DNA of 64,000 nt from Notospermus geniculatus (taxonomy: Eukaryota; Nemertea; Pilidiophora; Heteronemertea; Lineidae): assembly GCA_002633025.1 (NCBI GenBank), contig NMRB01000758.1, positions 27,920-91,919 on the forward strand, in the 5' to 3' direction. Within the stretch, counting starts at the first letter, position 1. Each line of letters opens with the position of its first letter. A program made the position numbers and the translations under genes. Positions 21,947-32,677 of this stretch are shown here, piece after piece. Below the pieces are notes generated by a model, which saw nothing but the letters and a program-made list of their open reading frames with translations, searched no databases and had not been told where the DNA came from.

Positions 21947-22393
21947 GTGGTTACACCTATCCAAAATCCCCGTGCTTTTTGAGACACGGGCTTTTTCCGA
22001 ACCAGAAAAAACACAGCGTTGACACGGCGAGCGGTTACACTACTAAAAGTGCGATTGGTAAGTTCCGTATCCCGGCGATAGGGGCACTGCATGTAGGCAA
22101 CTCTCTGTCATCGAGTGGCTACTGTAGGCGTGAAATATTCTATGCATGCGCATGACTCATCGATTTGCATCGCCGTCTGTCGCCGGGTGCTTGGAACTAC
22201 AAATAAACACGGGGATTTCGCGGTTACACTACATAAAATCCCCGTGTCTAAATAGCCCCGGCGTTGCCCCTTCGAGCTCGCTGGGGCTAATAAGCACGGG
22301 GATTTCAGACACGGGTCTATTTAGACTCGGCGATTTATAGGTGTAACCGCAAAATCCCCGGGGAAAGCACGGGGATTTATGTAGTGTAACCAC
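21947..22393. mobile_element. 447-bp TIR element with internal sub-repeats
   Basis: Ends GTGGTTACACC / GTGTAACCAC. AAAATCCCCGTG or its inverse occurs repeatedly inside, and GCGGTTACACTAC occurs twice internally. It abuts the assembly gap, so the right flank is unknown. Confidence 0.7.
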
Positions 22394-22397
22394 AGCT

Positions 22398-23288
22398 NNN
22401 NNNNNNNNNNNNNNNNNNNNNNNNNNNNNNNNNNNNNNNNNNNNNNNNNNNNNNNNNNNNNNNNNNNNNNNNNNNNNNNNNNNNNNNNNNNNNNNNNNNN
22501 NNNNNNNNNNNNNNNNNNNNNNNNNNNNNNNNNNNNNNNNNNNNNNNNNNNNNNNNNNNNNNNNNNNNNNNNNNNNNNNNNNNNNNNNNNNNNNNNNNNN
22601 NNNNNNNNNNNNNNNNNNNNNNNNNNNNNNNNNNNNNNNNNNNNNNNNNNNNNNNNNNNNNNNNNNNNNNNNNNNNNNNNNNNNNNNNNNNNNNNNNNNN
22701 NNNNNNNNNNNNNNNNNNNNNNNNNNNNNNNNNNNNNNNNNNNNNNNNNNNNNNNNNNNNNNNNNNNNNNNNNNNNNNNNNNNNNNNNNNNNNNNNNNNN
22801 NNNNNNNNNNNNNNNNNNNNNNNNNNNNNNNNNNNNNNNNNNNNNNNNNNNNNNNNNNNNNNNNNNNNNNNNNNNNNNNNNNNNNNNNNNNNNNNNNNNN
22901 NNNNNNNNNNNNNNNNNNNNNNNNNNNNNNNNNNNNNNNNNNNNNNNNNNNNNNNNNNNNNNNNNNNNNNNNNNNNNNNNNNNNNNNNNNNNNNNNNNNN
23001 NNNNNNNNNNNNNNNNNNNNNNNNNNNNNNNNNNNNNNNNNNNNNNNNNNNNNNNNNNNNNNNNNNNNNNNNNNNNNNNNNNNNNNNNNNNNNNNNNNNN
23101 NNNNNNNNNNNNNNNNNNNNNNNNNNNNNNNNNNNNNNNNNNNNNNNNNNNNNNNNNNNNNNNNNNNNNNNNNNNNNNNNNNNNNNNNNNNNNNNNNNNN
23201 NNNNNNNNNNNNNNNNNNNNNNNNNNNNNNNNNNNNNNNNNNNNNNNNNNNNNNNNNNNNNNNNNNNNNNNNNNNNNNNNNNNNNNNN
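22398..23288. other. assembly gap (891 N)
   Basis: Unresolved bases. The gap is bordered by the end of a TIR element on the left and a minisatellite on the right, which explains the failure to assemble. Upstream exons of the 23808-24836 gene could lie here. Confidence 0.99.
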
Positions 23289-23466
23289 GGCAGACACATG
23301 GAGCCGGGGACACATAGAACCCGGGACACATAGAACCCTGCATACAAATAACTCCTTTAGGGACACATAGAACCCTCTATAAAAATAACTGTCTTTAGGG
23401 ACGCATAGAACCCGGGACGGAAAGGACCCGGGACGCATAGAACCCGGGACACATAGGGACGACCCC
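23289..23466. repeat. minisatellite, about 16-19 bp unit
   Basis: Tandem GGGACACATAGAACCC units with interspersed TAAAAATAACTGTCTTTA-like spacers. The array probably extends into the gap. Confidence 0.8.
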
Positions 23467-23807
23467 GCTATAATATCAGACTGCCATCGTGGATGTCCAT
23501 CAATAACCCATCAATCACCACCTTATATGATCACGTTACGTGCCGCCGTAATTTTTCGCTCAGTTTCTGTGCCGCCGTTCTAAAAATGGCCGAATCCGCT
23601 CGTAGTGCGGATACAAGTCTAGGTAACGAACATTTGTTCGCGCACGTGTCCGCAGACCGTATATTTATATGTTAACACTGCCTCTGGCCGCTGTTTTATA
23701 GAATAGGAGATCATTTTTCACTTGTCATCTGATGATTTGGCACGAATCATCTGCAATTTGAAGAACGAACATTAAATTACAGTTTTTAAGACGTTTTTAA
23801 ATTACAG

Positions 23808-24836
23808 GGAAGGTCAAGATTGTCCTCGTTTTATTTAGAAAAGCAGATTCCTTTCCTGCCTTCAATTGTTGGCAATCATCTTCACAACTTTGACTTCCCC
23901 TTTGAACAGTATATAGCAATTGTAATACCTGAAAACTCGCCACTTGGACGGGTACTTGTTTACCAGATTCAAAAAAAGAAATTAATTATTAAGTATAATA
24001 CATCTCTTCCTTATGCGATATATTCGACAACAAGAAGTTCGTATGAAGGCAAATTCCTTTTAGCAAAGTTCTTTGTTCATGGAACCGTGGATCATTTTAC
24101 TTATTACCTCGTTGATCTACGAAACGGGGCTATAAACGGAACACTGGTTATACCAAAATCTGACAAATGTATACATGCAAAAAGGATCAATCTAGACGTC
24201 AGGTGGAAGAAAAAGATATCCATTGTCTGTTGTATTTCTGGTCTTACCCGCCTTGCCATTTACGATGTTGCCGTTTCCAGTGAAATTGCTTTAACGTACC
24301 GATATTCCATCACAATTACGTCATGTTCTAGGGTGGACTTTAAGGTAGCGAATGATGTTGTATTTGCAATGGTTAATGTGAAGACTATATTGATTTACAG
24401 AAGGAATACACAGTACGAGCCAGTTAAGCACAAAATCAAAAATATAAAATGGTTAGAAAGTAAGTGGCCAAAAAACGTTAAGGTAGGAGTTTTCCTAATT
24501 CTCAGTTCATTCTTGACTGCTGTGTTCTTATTCCGAGTTCCTGGACCGAGTGCAATAGCTTTCACTCAACGATACGAGCCTAAAAATGGCCTCGTGAAGA
24601 ATGGATCTGGTCGAATAATCCTGGACGAAACGAAAACATTATTCCATCCACGTGACGAGAAGGATAACAATACTTCAGCCCTGTCGATGGGAAGTTCTTT
24701 CATATCAAACGACTTTGGCGGGATAAGAACGTTGTCTTGTCTGTTGACGTCTATAAACAGGACTCGTCGTGGCGCTCCTGAGGACTACAGCACACAAAGA
24801 CAAGTTTTCTCACTGACTCGTATAGGCAATAACTGA
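23808..24836 (+). CDS. terminal exon of a beta-propeller-like protein (partial)
   Basis: The open frame runs to TGA at 24834-24836. There is no early ATG, but a good acceptor, TTTTTAAATTACAG, ends at 23807, so this is read as a last coding exon of about 342 codons. The protein shows repeated strand-turn units (for example VLVYQIQKKKLIIKY, TYYLVDLRNGAINGTLVIP, VVFAMVNVKTILIYRR), compatible with WD40-like blades. A polar tail with NNT and NRT sequons follows. A hydrophobic stretch near VGVFLILSSFLTAVFLF reads better as paired strands than as a membrane helix, because the paralogue at 19446-21158 has a non-hydrophobic equivalent there. The protein family is not identified. Upstream exons probably lie in or beyond the gap. 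Confidence 0.6.
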   Translation, partial: GRSRLSSFYLEKQIPFLPSIVGNHLHNFDFPFEQYIAIVIPENSPLGRVLVYQIQKKKLIIKYNTSLPYAIYSTTRSSYEGKFLLAKFFVHGTVDHFTYYLVDLRNGAINGTLVIPKSDKCIHAKRINLDVRWKKKISIVCCISGLTRLAIYDVAVSSEIALTYRYSITITSCSRVDFKVANDVVFAMVNVKTILIYRRNTQYEPVKHKIKNIKWLESKWPKNVKVGVFLILSSFLTAVFLFRVPGPSAIAFTQRYEPKNGLVKNGSGRIILDETKTLFHPRDEKDNNTSALSMGSSFISNDFGGIRTLSCLLTSINRTRRGAPEDYSTQRQVFSLTRIGNN

Positions 24837-25331
24837 CGATAGTCAGACGATTTGCGAAAATCACAGAGAACTATGCGCTCTAAAAAATTCCTCGTCGTAC
24901 TGAGAAGCTGCTATTGAAGACTCATTATCAGTTAACGAAGGGCCCAATTTCTGAACGGAGAACACGGATTCACGTTTCGTTTTTGTTCAGACATCGTGTG
25001 TCAAGCAACACATCTAGTTCGTTGATCGACTTTTTTACCCCTTATGATATCATGACGGACTTAACATCCACTTTCGATTGTAATGTATCCATGTGTTTTG
25101 TTGCACAGGGTTGGTTTCGATGTGCACATACACACTCTCTTCCACTTCTCAACAAGGTGGTTGGATCTGTGTCCAACTTGCCAAGGAGGTAAAGGAAGGG
25201 GGTGTATTTGAAATACGTTACTCCTGCAGTGGACCACTGAGTGACTCCAGGCAGCGCCACGTTTAAATATTGAATCCTCCTCGATTTACAAAGAATAGCA
25301 CAGGAAGGGGTGATCATGAACCTTACTCACG
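24837..25331. other. intergenic, nothing recognised
   Basis: Lies between two convergent genes. Includes no clear motif or repeat. Confidence 0.4.
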
Positions 25332-25432
25332 AAGCCCCCGTAACTCTACGGAGTGTATAAACCTAGGCTATAATTAATTGTTCACTATCCCCCGACAAAG
25401 GATTTACGTAGCCTTAAAGTTACGAGGGCTTT
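25332..25432. mobile_element. about 100-bp hairpin MITE
   Basis: AAGCCCCCGTAACT on the left answers AGTTACGAGGGCTT on the right. It is just downstream of the GPCR stop codon. Confidence 0.6.
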
Positions 25433-25483
25433 TTGAATAAGGTCCCATAGCAGTACGGCAGCGGACCTCCTTCCTGTTATGTT

Positions 25484-28400
25484 TCAGCAGGCAAACAGAG
25501 CTTTAACGTCATTTCTAAACTTCCGCCCTCCTCCAATGCAATAGAGGTAAAAGTTTACAGCATAATTTGCATTCCACAAAACTCCGACAGACCAATATTC
25601 GACATTGAATTTCAGGAAGATATACGAGTCTGACATGTCGTATGTGGCTTTTATAGCCGGAATATCAAACAAGATATCGAAAATTCGGCCCGGGACAGAG
25701 AGAATAATGTAAGCAATACTAACAATGATCAACATCCGGGTTAGATGGACCCTCTCGGACTTCTTATGCTCGGTCCTTTTTGCCTCCATCTCCTTCGCCG
25801 CACTTGAGACCTTCATAATGATCAAGCTGTTGCTAGTGACAACAATACCAAACGGTATAATGGTACCGAAGGCCAGGTTGAAACCAGAGACGATGTTCTC
25901 AACAAATGGTGCGGATGGAAATGTTCGAACGACCGCCTCAATACCTGGAAATGGAGGACTTCCATTTAATGCAGCGGTCAAGGTAAACCCTGCCCCCCCC
26001 CCTGGTCATGGGTCACCACTAACAATCACTAAATTAGTGTCGAAAACGTGTCGAGTTTTGAGCGCTCAATTTTTTTCTTATCGTCGTATCTCTGTCAACC
26101 CAAAAAATAGATAATGTCGAATTCCTGGCGTTTACTTCATAATTGCTAATAGAAATGACTAAAAAAAGTAAAAGATTAGTGAAAAAAGCTGGTGAATACC
26201 TGACGATTTCATTTGAGGTCCTGGGTGAATTAGTGTCGAATCCTGACCATAGAAAAATTTCCTGCGTGTCGAATAAGTGTCGAAAAAATAAGTGCCACCA
26301 ACAAATTACTCATAAGACAAAGAAAGACTGGACGTAAACAAACAAAATGTAAATACACAATGATTTTCATGGGCCGCGAAAATACCCGTGATACATTATC
26401 TTTAAATTCTCAATATGGCCTGATAATCCAGGCTCGTTTTCATATGCTGTAGGCCTACCCCTAGCTACGTTTTATCTTCATTTTTTTCTTAAACATGTTA
26501 AAGGGACCTTGGCTATTGGGCTCATCATGTCTGTGTGGTCGCTTCGTAGTGGCGTTAGCAACTGACAGACTACGGATTTGGGCCGAAATTTAACTCATAA
26601 TATACGTCAGAATTATAGGTTCTCATGCCAACCAATTAGTGTCATGAGCACATCAAAATGCCTATGAATAAGTTGCCTGTCGGGTCCCTTTAAGTAGTTC
26701 GCGCTCTACCATCTTAATTCGTTTATTTTATGACATGCAGTTAACCTCGAATTTATTCATACCCTTTGAAAAATTATACAAAAAAATATTTAGAAAATAC
26801 CTATCAGTTGCACTTGCACGTCTTAGGCCTCATTTAATGACTTTTAGTCCAAATATACAAAGATTGAAAATTATTGGCAAAATATCACAAAGGTATCACA
26901 ATTTCAAAATATCATGAAAAACCTAACTTTTGAAAATTTCAAATATTTGATTCAAAATTGATTTCATGTCATACTACCTTATCTTGGAAACCTTGTGAAG
27001 TTGAGTTTTTCATGATATTTTGAAATTGTGATATCTCTTGGCCAAATGTTTTAAATCTCTGTACATTCCGATTAAAAGTCATTCAATGAAGCCTAAGACG
27101 TGCCAGTTCAGCTGATGTGTATTTTTTAAATATTTTTCCTATAATTTTTCATTGGGTATGAATAAATTCGAGATTAACTGTAGGTGTACCTGTCTCCTCA
27201 TGAATGAAGTATCTATAGGTGAAGAACACATTCATGTTAATGATGATGACGAGGCTAGAGATAACCACGATACACCTCCGTGCCTTGGATACTGTACAGC
27301 GCTCGGCGGCCTTCATCGGCTCCCATACTGCCACCAATCGGTCCACTGACATCGCGGCCAGAATCAAACCAGATGTAATACCCGATGTAAAGGCCAGATA
27401 ATAGATAGTACTGGAAGTACAAAATGAGGATCATAACTATAATAGAGGGCAGCACATAGTAATCAGAGTCCATATTCATAAACGTACTTAAAGGTGCTCT
27501 AGTTCGAATTGTAAACATTACGGTTTGTTTATTTACATGGTTGATTATAATAGTTGTTTTTCCTCGGACAGGTGGCAGCACCGTGTATAGAAAAACATTA
27601 ATGTTATCTATTTCTACATCTATCTTGATCAGTATTATTGTAACTGAAATATATTTATGATTTCATGCTCAAAAACAAACAAAAAGTTAAAGGCGAGATT
27701 TAATTCGATTTTATCTGATTTGTTAGTACCAGAAGTTGACAATTGGTGGCACACCGTAATGTTTACAATACCGGTATTCGAACCAGAGCAAATTTAAGTC
27801 AATGTGTGATACTTAGGCCTATCTTTTGTGTTGAACAAAGGATAAGTGTCACACTTAGACTTAAGTACATGTACATGTAGTTTTATGAATATGGGCCCTG
27901 GTCCTATACAATGGGTACGTTTTGTGGGGGAAATTGATCAGGACCTGAATGTCCCTTTCAATTCAATATTTTTAACCATTAGTGACACCTATTGAGGCAG
28001 TGGGTTAGGGTCCTCCTTGAAAACTGAAGTAACTATGGTGACGTAGGATGACTGAAAATAGGGATGTTTTGATTTGTATTTATTATCACGAAAAAGATTT
28101 ACAATGAGTTTTAAAGAGGGCCAAGGCCGGAGCATTTATGGCCCTTTTGAACAAAATTAAACCTCGCTATAACGAACTGCTTGGGATCCAAGGGCAAAGT
28201 TCGTTATAGCGAGGGGTTCGTTATAGCGAGGAATCCGAAAAAGGCGAGTCTGTACAGTCATGGCAATGGTCCGAGGATGTACATTGAGATGTACACATGG
28301 GCCTATGTTGTTTGACTGCGGATGTAGTAGCCTACTTACAGTATGAATGTGGGTTTATGAGGCCAGTTTCTCGAGTATTCCCATTGCGTAGAAACATTAT

Positions 28401-28656
28401 CGATTAAGCTCATAAAGCACATGATATTATCTGCAACAGACAAGGCCGACATGTAGACACAGGTCGAGATTTTTCTATTGGCTTTTTTGGTGGTGATCAA
28501 AAATGATATCGTGTTGCCTGGGATACCAAAGAGAACGTTCAGACCATTTGCTCCGTGACGTAACATGAAGAAGACGACCATCAGGATGTGTCGGTTGTCT
28601 CCAGATGGTCCTGGGCCAGAATGCCAAGTGACCGTTGTTGTATTTGTGTACGTCAT
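25484..28656 (-). CDS. class A GPCR paralogue, three exons, 332 aa
   Basis: Exons are 28656-28340, 27410-27190 and 25944-25484 (317, 221 and 461 nt; total 999). Intron 1 has donor GTAAGT and acceptor TACTTCCAG, phase 2, at the same residue before TM3 as in the 1249-3221 paralogue. Intron 2 has donor GTACAC and acceptor CATTTCCAG, phase 1, lies between TM4 and TM5, and is absent from the paralogue. Features: sequon N5, TM1 GN (47-48), TM2 D76, D129-R130-L131 at the end of TM3, TM6 proline (SVPGRIF), TM7 NYAVNFYLY (306-314), then CIGGGRKFRND. The tail ends after 332 residues, close to the paralogue. The canonical TM3 cysteine is missing here too. An alternative in-phase acceptor (25983) would add 13 residues but sits after a poly-G run, so it is less likely. 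The ligand is unknown. Confidence 0.85.
26498..26693. mobile_element. 188-bp TTAA-flanked MITE in GPCR intron 2
   Basis: TTAA (26498-26501) then AGGGACC; GGTCCCT then TTAA (26690-26693). The TIR AGGGA is shared with the 10614-10970 element, but the interiors differ. Confidence 0.75.
26738..27180. mobile_element. 443-bp TIR element abutting a splice donor
   Basis: Arms of roughly 190 bp: CAGTTAA(C/T)CTCGAATTT and TTCATACCC at the ends, TCATGATATTTTGAAATTGTG towards the centre, with the mirror image on the other side. Its right end is 9 nt inside intron 2 of the minus-strand GPCR, just past the donor at 27189. Confidence 0.85.
27796..27898. mobile_element. truncated hairpin MITE
   Basis: The right arm GTCACACTTAGACTTAAGTA...ATGAATATGGGCCC is nearly identical to the 44384-44492 family. 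The left terminal GGGCCC portion is missing. Confidence 0.65.
27913..28015. repeat. dispersed repeat, second copy of 8928-9030
   Basis: Same order of phrases as the 8928-9030 copy. It lies inside GPCR intron 1. Confidence 0.7.
28162..28231. repeat. 70-bp palindrome with a doubled right arm
   Basis: CCTCGCTATAACGAACT is answered by AGTTCGTTATAGCGAGG and then by a second GTTCGTTATAGCGAGG. Confidence 0.75.
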
Positions 28657-28755
28657 TGTTTCTTCCTCTGTCTAGATGTACCGGTACAATGTAGCTGAAT
28701 TTGAAATGATTTTCACTGCAGAAGGAAAAAAACATTTTGTCTTTGTAAACGACAC

Positions 28756-28901
28756 TAAGCTACGTTCAGCTGACACGCGGAATGCGGATTGCGGAACGCG
28801 GAAGCGGAAAATGCAATGCATTTTCGCATACAACATATCGCTTCCGCCGGGGATTCCGCGTCCCCATTCCGCATTCTGGATGTCTGGTAAACGCAGCTTT
28901 A
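28756..28901. mobile_element. 146-bp hairpin MITE upstream of the GPCR
   Basis: Imperfect arms AAGCTACGTTCAG..GACA..GAATGCGG / CCGCATTC..TGTC..AAACGCAGCTT. It lies about 100 bp upstream of the GPCR start codon, where it may affect the promoter. Confidence 0.75.
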
Positions 28902-28909
28902 AGCGATTT

Positions 28910-29420
28910 GTAAATGATGAAACCGAAAGGAGATTCGCTCTCTGAATCACCTGAGAGATGTGGCGGAGATAATCGAACCAAAGACCTCAGCAGTTTTCAC
29001 CGCACCGCTTAGGTGACCCAACACTGGAGATACAGATCTAAGATCTAAGATCTGCAAACGAATTTTCGCGTCCGATCGCGAGGCTGTAATTACTTGAGTC
29101 ATTTCATAACAGGTCGCCGTCGCTAAAGTACGCTGTACTCTGAATCAATTCCGCGAAGTCGGCGTCCAGATTTGATCGCGCGTCGGACGCCGATGGTCTT
29201 GCGTCGAAGTATAAACTAGGCTTGAAGGAGGCAAAGTCACCGGTTCAAATTTTGAATTGACAGCTGTGCGCCAAATACGGCATTATTATCTCTATAGGGC
29301 GAATTTAATGTACTGCAGCAGGAAACCGGAGTTCCTGGAGAACACACAGAGAGAGTCGCTCCTTCTACGACATGAATACCGTGTCCGACCATGGATCGAA
29401 CACAGAACCTCAGAGGTGAC
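28910..29420. other. intergenic, nothing recognised
   Basis: Contains a short AGATCTAAGATCTAAGATCT run near 29033 and otherwise no recognised feature. Confidence 0.4.
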
Positions 29421-29499
29421 ACGTGCTGATGTTTTCAATGTGCCACTCTGACAGCACACGTTCAGCACACATAATGAATGTACATGTATCCTCCTTTGA

Positions 29500-29932
29500 T
29501 GACACAGAACGAGTTGCCTCAAGCTCACATCGCGAGGGAGTGACAATCACAGAGGATAGTTGCTCGACTGCGAGCCATGGCGTACAGAGTTTCATGTTTC
29601 AATCAGCAAATATTGTGATCGTCTCTTTTTTCGCTACATGTTTATTTATTAACAAGTTTACAGAGTGGGTGCCGCGCAAAAAGTGCATTATGGCTACCCA
29701 CTCGCTACATGATGACGATTAGGCGGAACAATGAAACACAATGTAGTGAGTGATGAATATGATACATTACTGTTATGAAGTGAAGTGAAAAGCCCAAAAG
29801 CTAGTGGAAGGTGAAAAAAGTAACCATGTCCTTCGCTACATGTATGATAATCAATGGGAAATTTAGCTTGTCAAATGTCAGCGTTCGAGCACAGCTATGA
29901 CATCCAGCCGGAAACTCCCACACCTCCCAAAA
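29500..29932. repeat. dispersed repeat, copy at 40419-40730
   Basis: Shared in order: GAGTTGCCTCAAGCTCACAT, CGCGAGGGAGTGACA, GTTTCAATCAGCAA, GTGATCGTCTCTTTTTTCGC, CAATGGGAAATTTAGCTTG, GAGCACAGCTATGACATCCA. Confidence 0.75.
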
Positions 29933-29939
29933 ATTTACA

Positions 29940-30511
29940 CAATACACAGAAAAAAAATCGATCTGAACTCGAGATAAAATGATTCTCCAGCCTACTATTT
30001 TGACCCTAAAATGAGTTTCCTTTCCTACTCGAACCGAGTTTTCTAAGGCTGGAGCTCTCTTGCATCGACTGGAGATAACTTCAACTGGAGTCTCATTCTG
30101 AGTGGAGACAAAGTCTACTCATTTTGAGTTTTCTCAGTTCTCCAGTCGATGGGACAGGGCATCAGCTGGAGAAAATTGGAAACAAACTGAGAGGAACCAA
30201 AATCTGCTCATGAGAAGCTCGGTGGTGTGGTGGTTCTGGTGTCCGACTTCCGATCAGAAGGTCCTGGGTTCGAAACCCACTGGGTGTGAAACGTTTTTTT
30301 TTTATATATGGAGACATCACTTGTTTATTTGATTCGAGACAACAGACAATCCGGTGGAAACAGCTGAGAATCATTTTAACCAGTTGGAGACAATGTCATC
30401 TCAAGTGGAGACCCAATTATGTCTATTCGAGTTGCAAAAGAAACTCATTTTAGGGACAAGAGTTGGAGATTCATTTTATCTCGAGATGAGACCGTTTTTT
30501 CTTCCTGTGTA
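29940..30511. mobile_element. 572-bp TIR element with an embedded tRNA-like SINE
   Basis: Ends ACACAGAAAAAA...CTCGAGATAAAATGA-TCTCCA and the inverse TCATTTTATCTCGAGAT...TTTTTTCTTCCTGTGT; the inner arms share CCCTAAAATGAGTTTC. The middle carries many TGGAGA/TCTCCA phrases. The SINE at 30212-30330 splits it. Confidence 0.7.
30212..30279 (+). repeat. tRNA-Arg-like SINE head
   Basis: GTGTGGTGGTTCTGGTGTCC, CGACTTCCGATCAGAAGG and GGGTTCGAAACCC give D-arm, anticodon-arm and T-arm equivalents closest to tRNA-Arg. The acceptor stem does not pair, so this is a retroposed SINE head rather than a functional tRNA gene. A T-run follows. Confidence 0.6.
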
Positions 30512-30737
30512 ACTACCGCATATAACGACGATTCAAGGACCAATCTTTCGCCAGACGAGAGACCTTTCGAGGCAACATGTCTCTTGTTCGCATGTAATTC
30601 GAGAATTTACGGCACACAGAAAACCTGGACATTGGATTTTTATGGTCCGGGTTTTATGGCCATGCGAGCGTTCACCTTCCTGTCTGTCACCGCTCAGTCC
30701 ACAGGACAGCAAGGCTGGCCAGGTCCTACCCCCATAT

Positions 30738-30757
30738 TAGATAGATAGATAGATAAT
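30738..30757. repeat. (AGAT)n microsatellite
   Basis: About four to five AGAT units. Confidence 0.8.
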
Positions 30758-30950
30758 TTGAAGCTTCATGACCCTCTTGGATCTTAAGCTTATTCGACGG
30801 GGTTGAGTCCACGACAGGCTACTGTCCACCTGTGTGGGGTCTTTTACTTGCCCTGGCATAGACACTCAGGTACAAGGGACCACGGCTTTGAGTCTCAACC
30901 GACAGACTATTCTATGTTCACAGTTTTTCACATACATGTCCTAGCCGGGG

Positions 30951-31358
30951 ATCGAACCAACGCACTGACCCTGTTAGGATTGAAAGTCAAGCGTGTTAGA
31001 CCGCTCGACCACCAGGCCAAGACAAAGTTTGAGTTGAATATTAAGTTTGAACACTTTGGGTCAAGCTGTTCCTGAGTTATATCACTTAGATGATTTTCAG
31101 GTTTAGGCCACCTGGCGGACATATTGGATGTCTGATCGGCCTGAACCCACTGTCGGATCGAACCCACGCACTGACCCTGTTAGGATTGAAAGTCAAGCGT
31201 GTTAGACCGCTCGACCACCAGGCCAAGACAAAGTTTGAGTTGAATATTAAGTTTGAACACTTTGGGTCAAGCTGTTCCTGAGTTATATGATATATGATTT
31301 TCAGGTTTAGGCCACCTGGCGGACATATTGGATGTCTGATCGGCCTGAACCCACTGTC
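30951..31358. repeat. 206-bp tandem duplication containing a tRNA-like segment
   Basis: Unit 1 is 30951-31156 and unit 2 is 31157 to about 31358. Each starts with a minus-strand tRNA-like segment (30951-31018 and 31157-31224) reading GGCCTGGTGGTCGAGCGGTC, then a Leu/Ser-type long variable region, and the B-box GGTTCGATCC. The rest is the GCCACCTGGCGGACATATTG repeat. The unit ends just inside the arm of the hairpin at 31343. Confidence 0.8.
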
Positions 31359-31497
31359 GCGTTTTTCCGGTTTCGCGGTTTCATCACTGCCCGACAAATC
31401 CTTTGTTATTTTCTCGGTCCGCTGCCTTTTTAACAAAGCATTTACTGCCGCTGCGTCGTTTTCCCGCTGCGGCAAAACGCGTCAGTGGGTTCAGGCC
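31343..31497. mobile_element. 155-bp hairpin element
   Basis: GGCCTGAACCCACTGTCGCG and the inverse CGCGTCAGTGGGTTCAGGCC. The first base pairs of its left arm are also present at the end of tandem unit 1 (31138-31154). Confidence 0.75.
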
Positions 31498-31984
31498 TTT
31501 AAACACCCTTTTTGAATACGGCCCGAAATGTTTGTCAGTTCCAATATTGTCTGCCTATTATGAAATCTGAAACAATCTATTTCTTCCAATTTTCTCTCCT
31601 GCTGTCATCTTAGGTCGTTGAGGCTCGACTTCTCAGCGACATGCGACTGTTTTTTTGCCAGAGTGGGTCACAAAAGTGCTGCATCCACCAAATATTCATT
31701 TAATCTAGCAACAGACAAAATTTTGATTGCGATAAGAGCCTACGAACGTTCTAATATTGCTTTTCAGGTGGACTTGAAATATGTGTACAAATGTCACTGC
31801 TTAGAATTCGGGATTGTTTGATTTATGTCACCATGGTTACAGTGATATTTTGTTTTTACTGCCTTTTTCTATTTCATTGTACGATATCCCCGTCTTTCGC
31901 GGCTACGTTTGCAATAAGAATCCCCTTCAGTGTCGAATTTCATTGGATATTGGCCTTATACGAATGAGTCCGATATCTTTGTTC
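31498..31984. other. intergenic, nothing recognised
   Basis: Starts with AAACACCC...GAATACGGCCC, resembling the end of a GGGCCGTATTC-type MITE without a partner. No gene seen. Confidence 0.4.
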
Positions 31985-32490
31985 GGGTATGATTTAACAC
32001 TCAAGTCGACTCAAAATCACATCCTTCAACGATTTTATGCAGTCAACTCGTTCAATAATATACTTTGCAGGCTCTACTCTGACCTAATGTATTGAACTTC
32101 AAGAGGATAACATTTTTTCCGACGATTTTCGGGGCTATCGTACACAAAAACCAACAGCAGATTCACCTGCCTGTCAATTTTGTTCACGGCACAGCGCCAT
32201 GTGCATGAACATAAAATCACATATAGCCTACATGTGGTATGATTTGAGATTCAAGTCGACTCAAAATCACATCCTTCAACGATTTTATGCAGTCAACTCG
32301 TTCAAAAATATACTTTGCAGGCTCTACTCGGACCTGATGTATTGAACTTCAAGAGGGTAGCATTTTTATTTTCCGACGATTTTCGGGGCTATCGTACAGA
32401 AAGCAATAGCCCGATTCACCTGCCAGTCAATTTTGTTCACGGCACAGCGCCATGTGCATGAACATAAAATCACATACATGTGGTACTTTT
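31985..32490. repeat. about 250-bp tandem duplication
   Basis: Copies 31985-32235 and 32236-32490 both read ATTCAAGTCGACTCAAAATC (or ACTCAAG...), CAACGATTTTATGCAGTCAA, GCAGGCTCTACTC, TTCCGACGATTTTCGGGG and GGCACAGCGCCATGTGCATG. Identity is high, so the duplication is recent, or haplotypes were collapsed in tandem. Confidence 0.8.
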
Positions 32491-32583
32491 CTAATCATCG
32501 GTCTGAACTACATGTAGTTTTCGGCAATGGCAGGCCGATCGACAGCGGGATGTGTTGTCTTCACAGGTGATTATTGCCATCCT

Positions 32584-32677
32584 GAGAATATCAGAGGTTC
32601 TTAGCGTTCGCTCCTTCGTCAATTTATGCGGTGACGAAGGAGCGAGCGCCAAGAACTTTTGATGTAGCATATTCTCA
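32584..32677. mobile_element. 94-bp hairpin
   Basis: GAGAATAT, then GTTCTTAGCGTTCGCTCC and TTCGTC, pairs with GACGAA, GGAGCGAGCGCCAAGAAC and ATATTCTC. Downstream to 33300 there are a (GTT)n run (32770-32790), AACGAGGTTTTAACCTCGTT, and a poly-C with a single N at 33245. Confidence 0.75.

Noticed and set aside
22229-23438. Three minus-strand ORFs of 340-372 codons
   Set aside because: They are almost entirely N translated as X across the assembly gap.
30212-30279. Possible functional tRNA-Arg gene
   Set aside because: D-, anticodon- and T-arm equivalents exist but the acceptor stem does not pair and the anticodon position does not fit; a SINE head is more likely.
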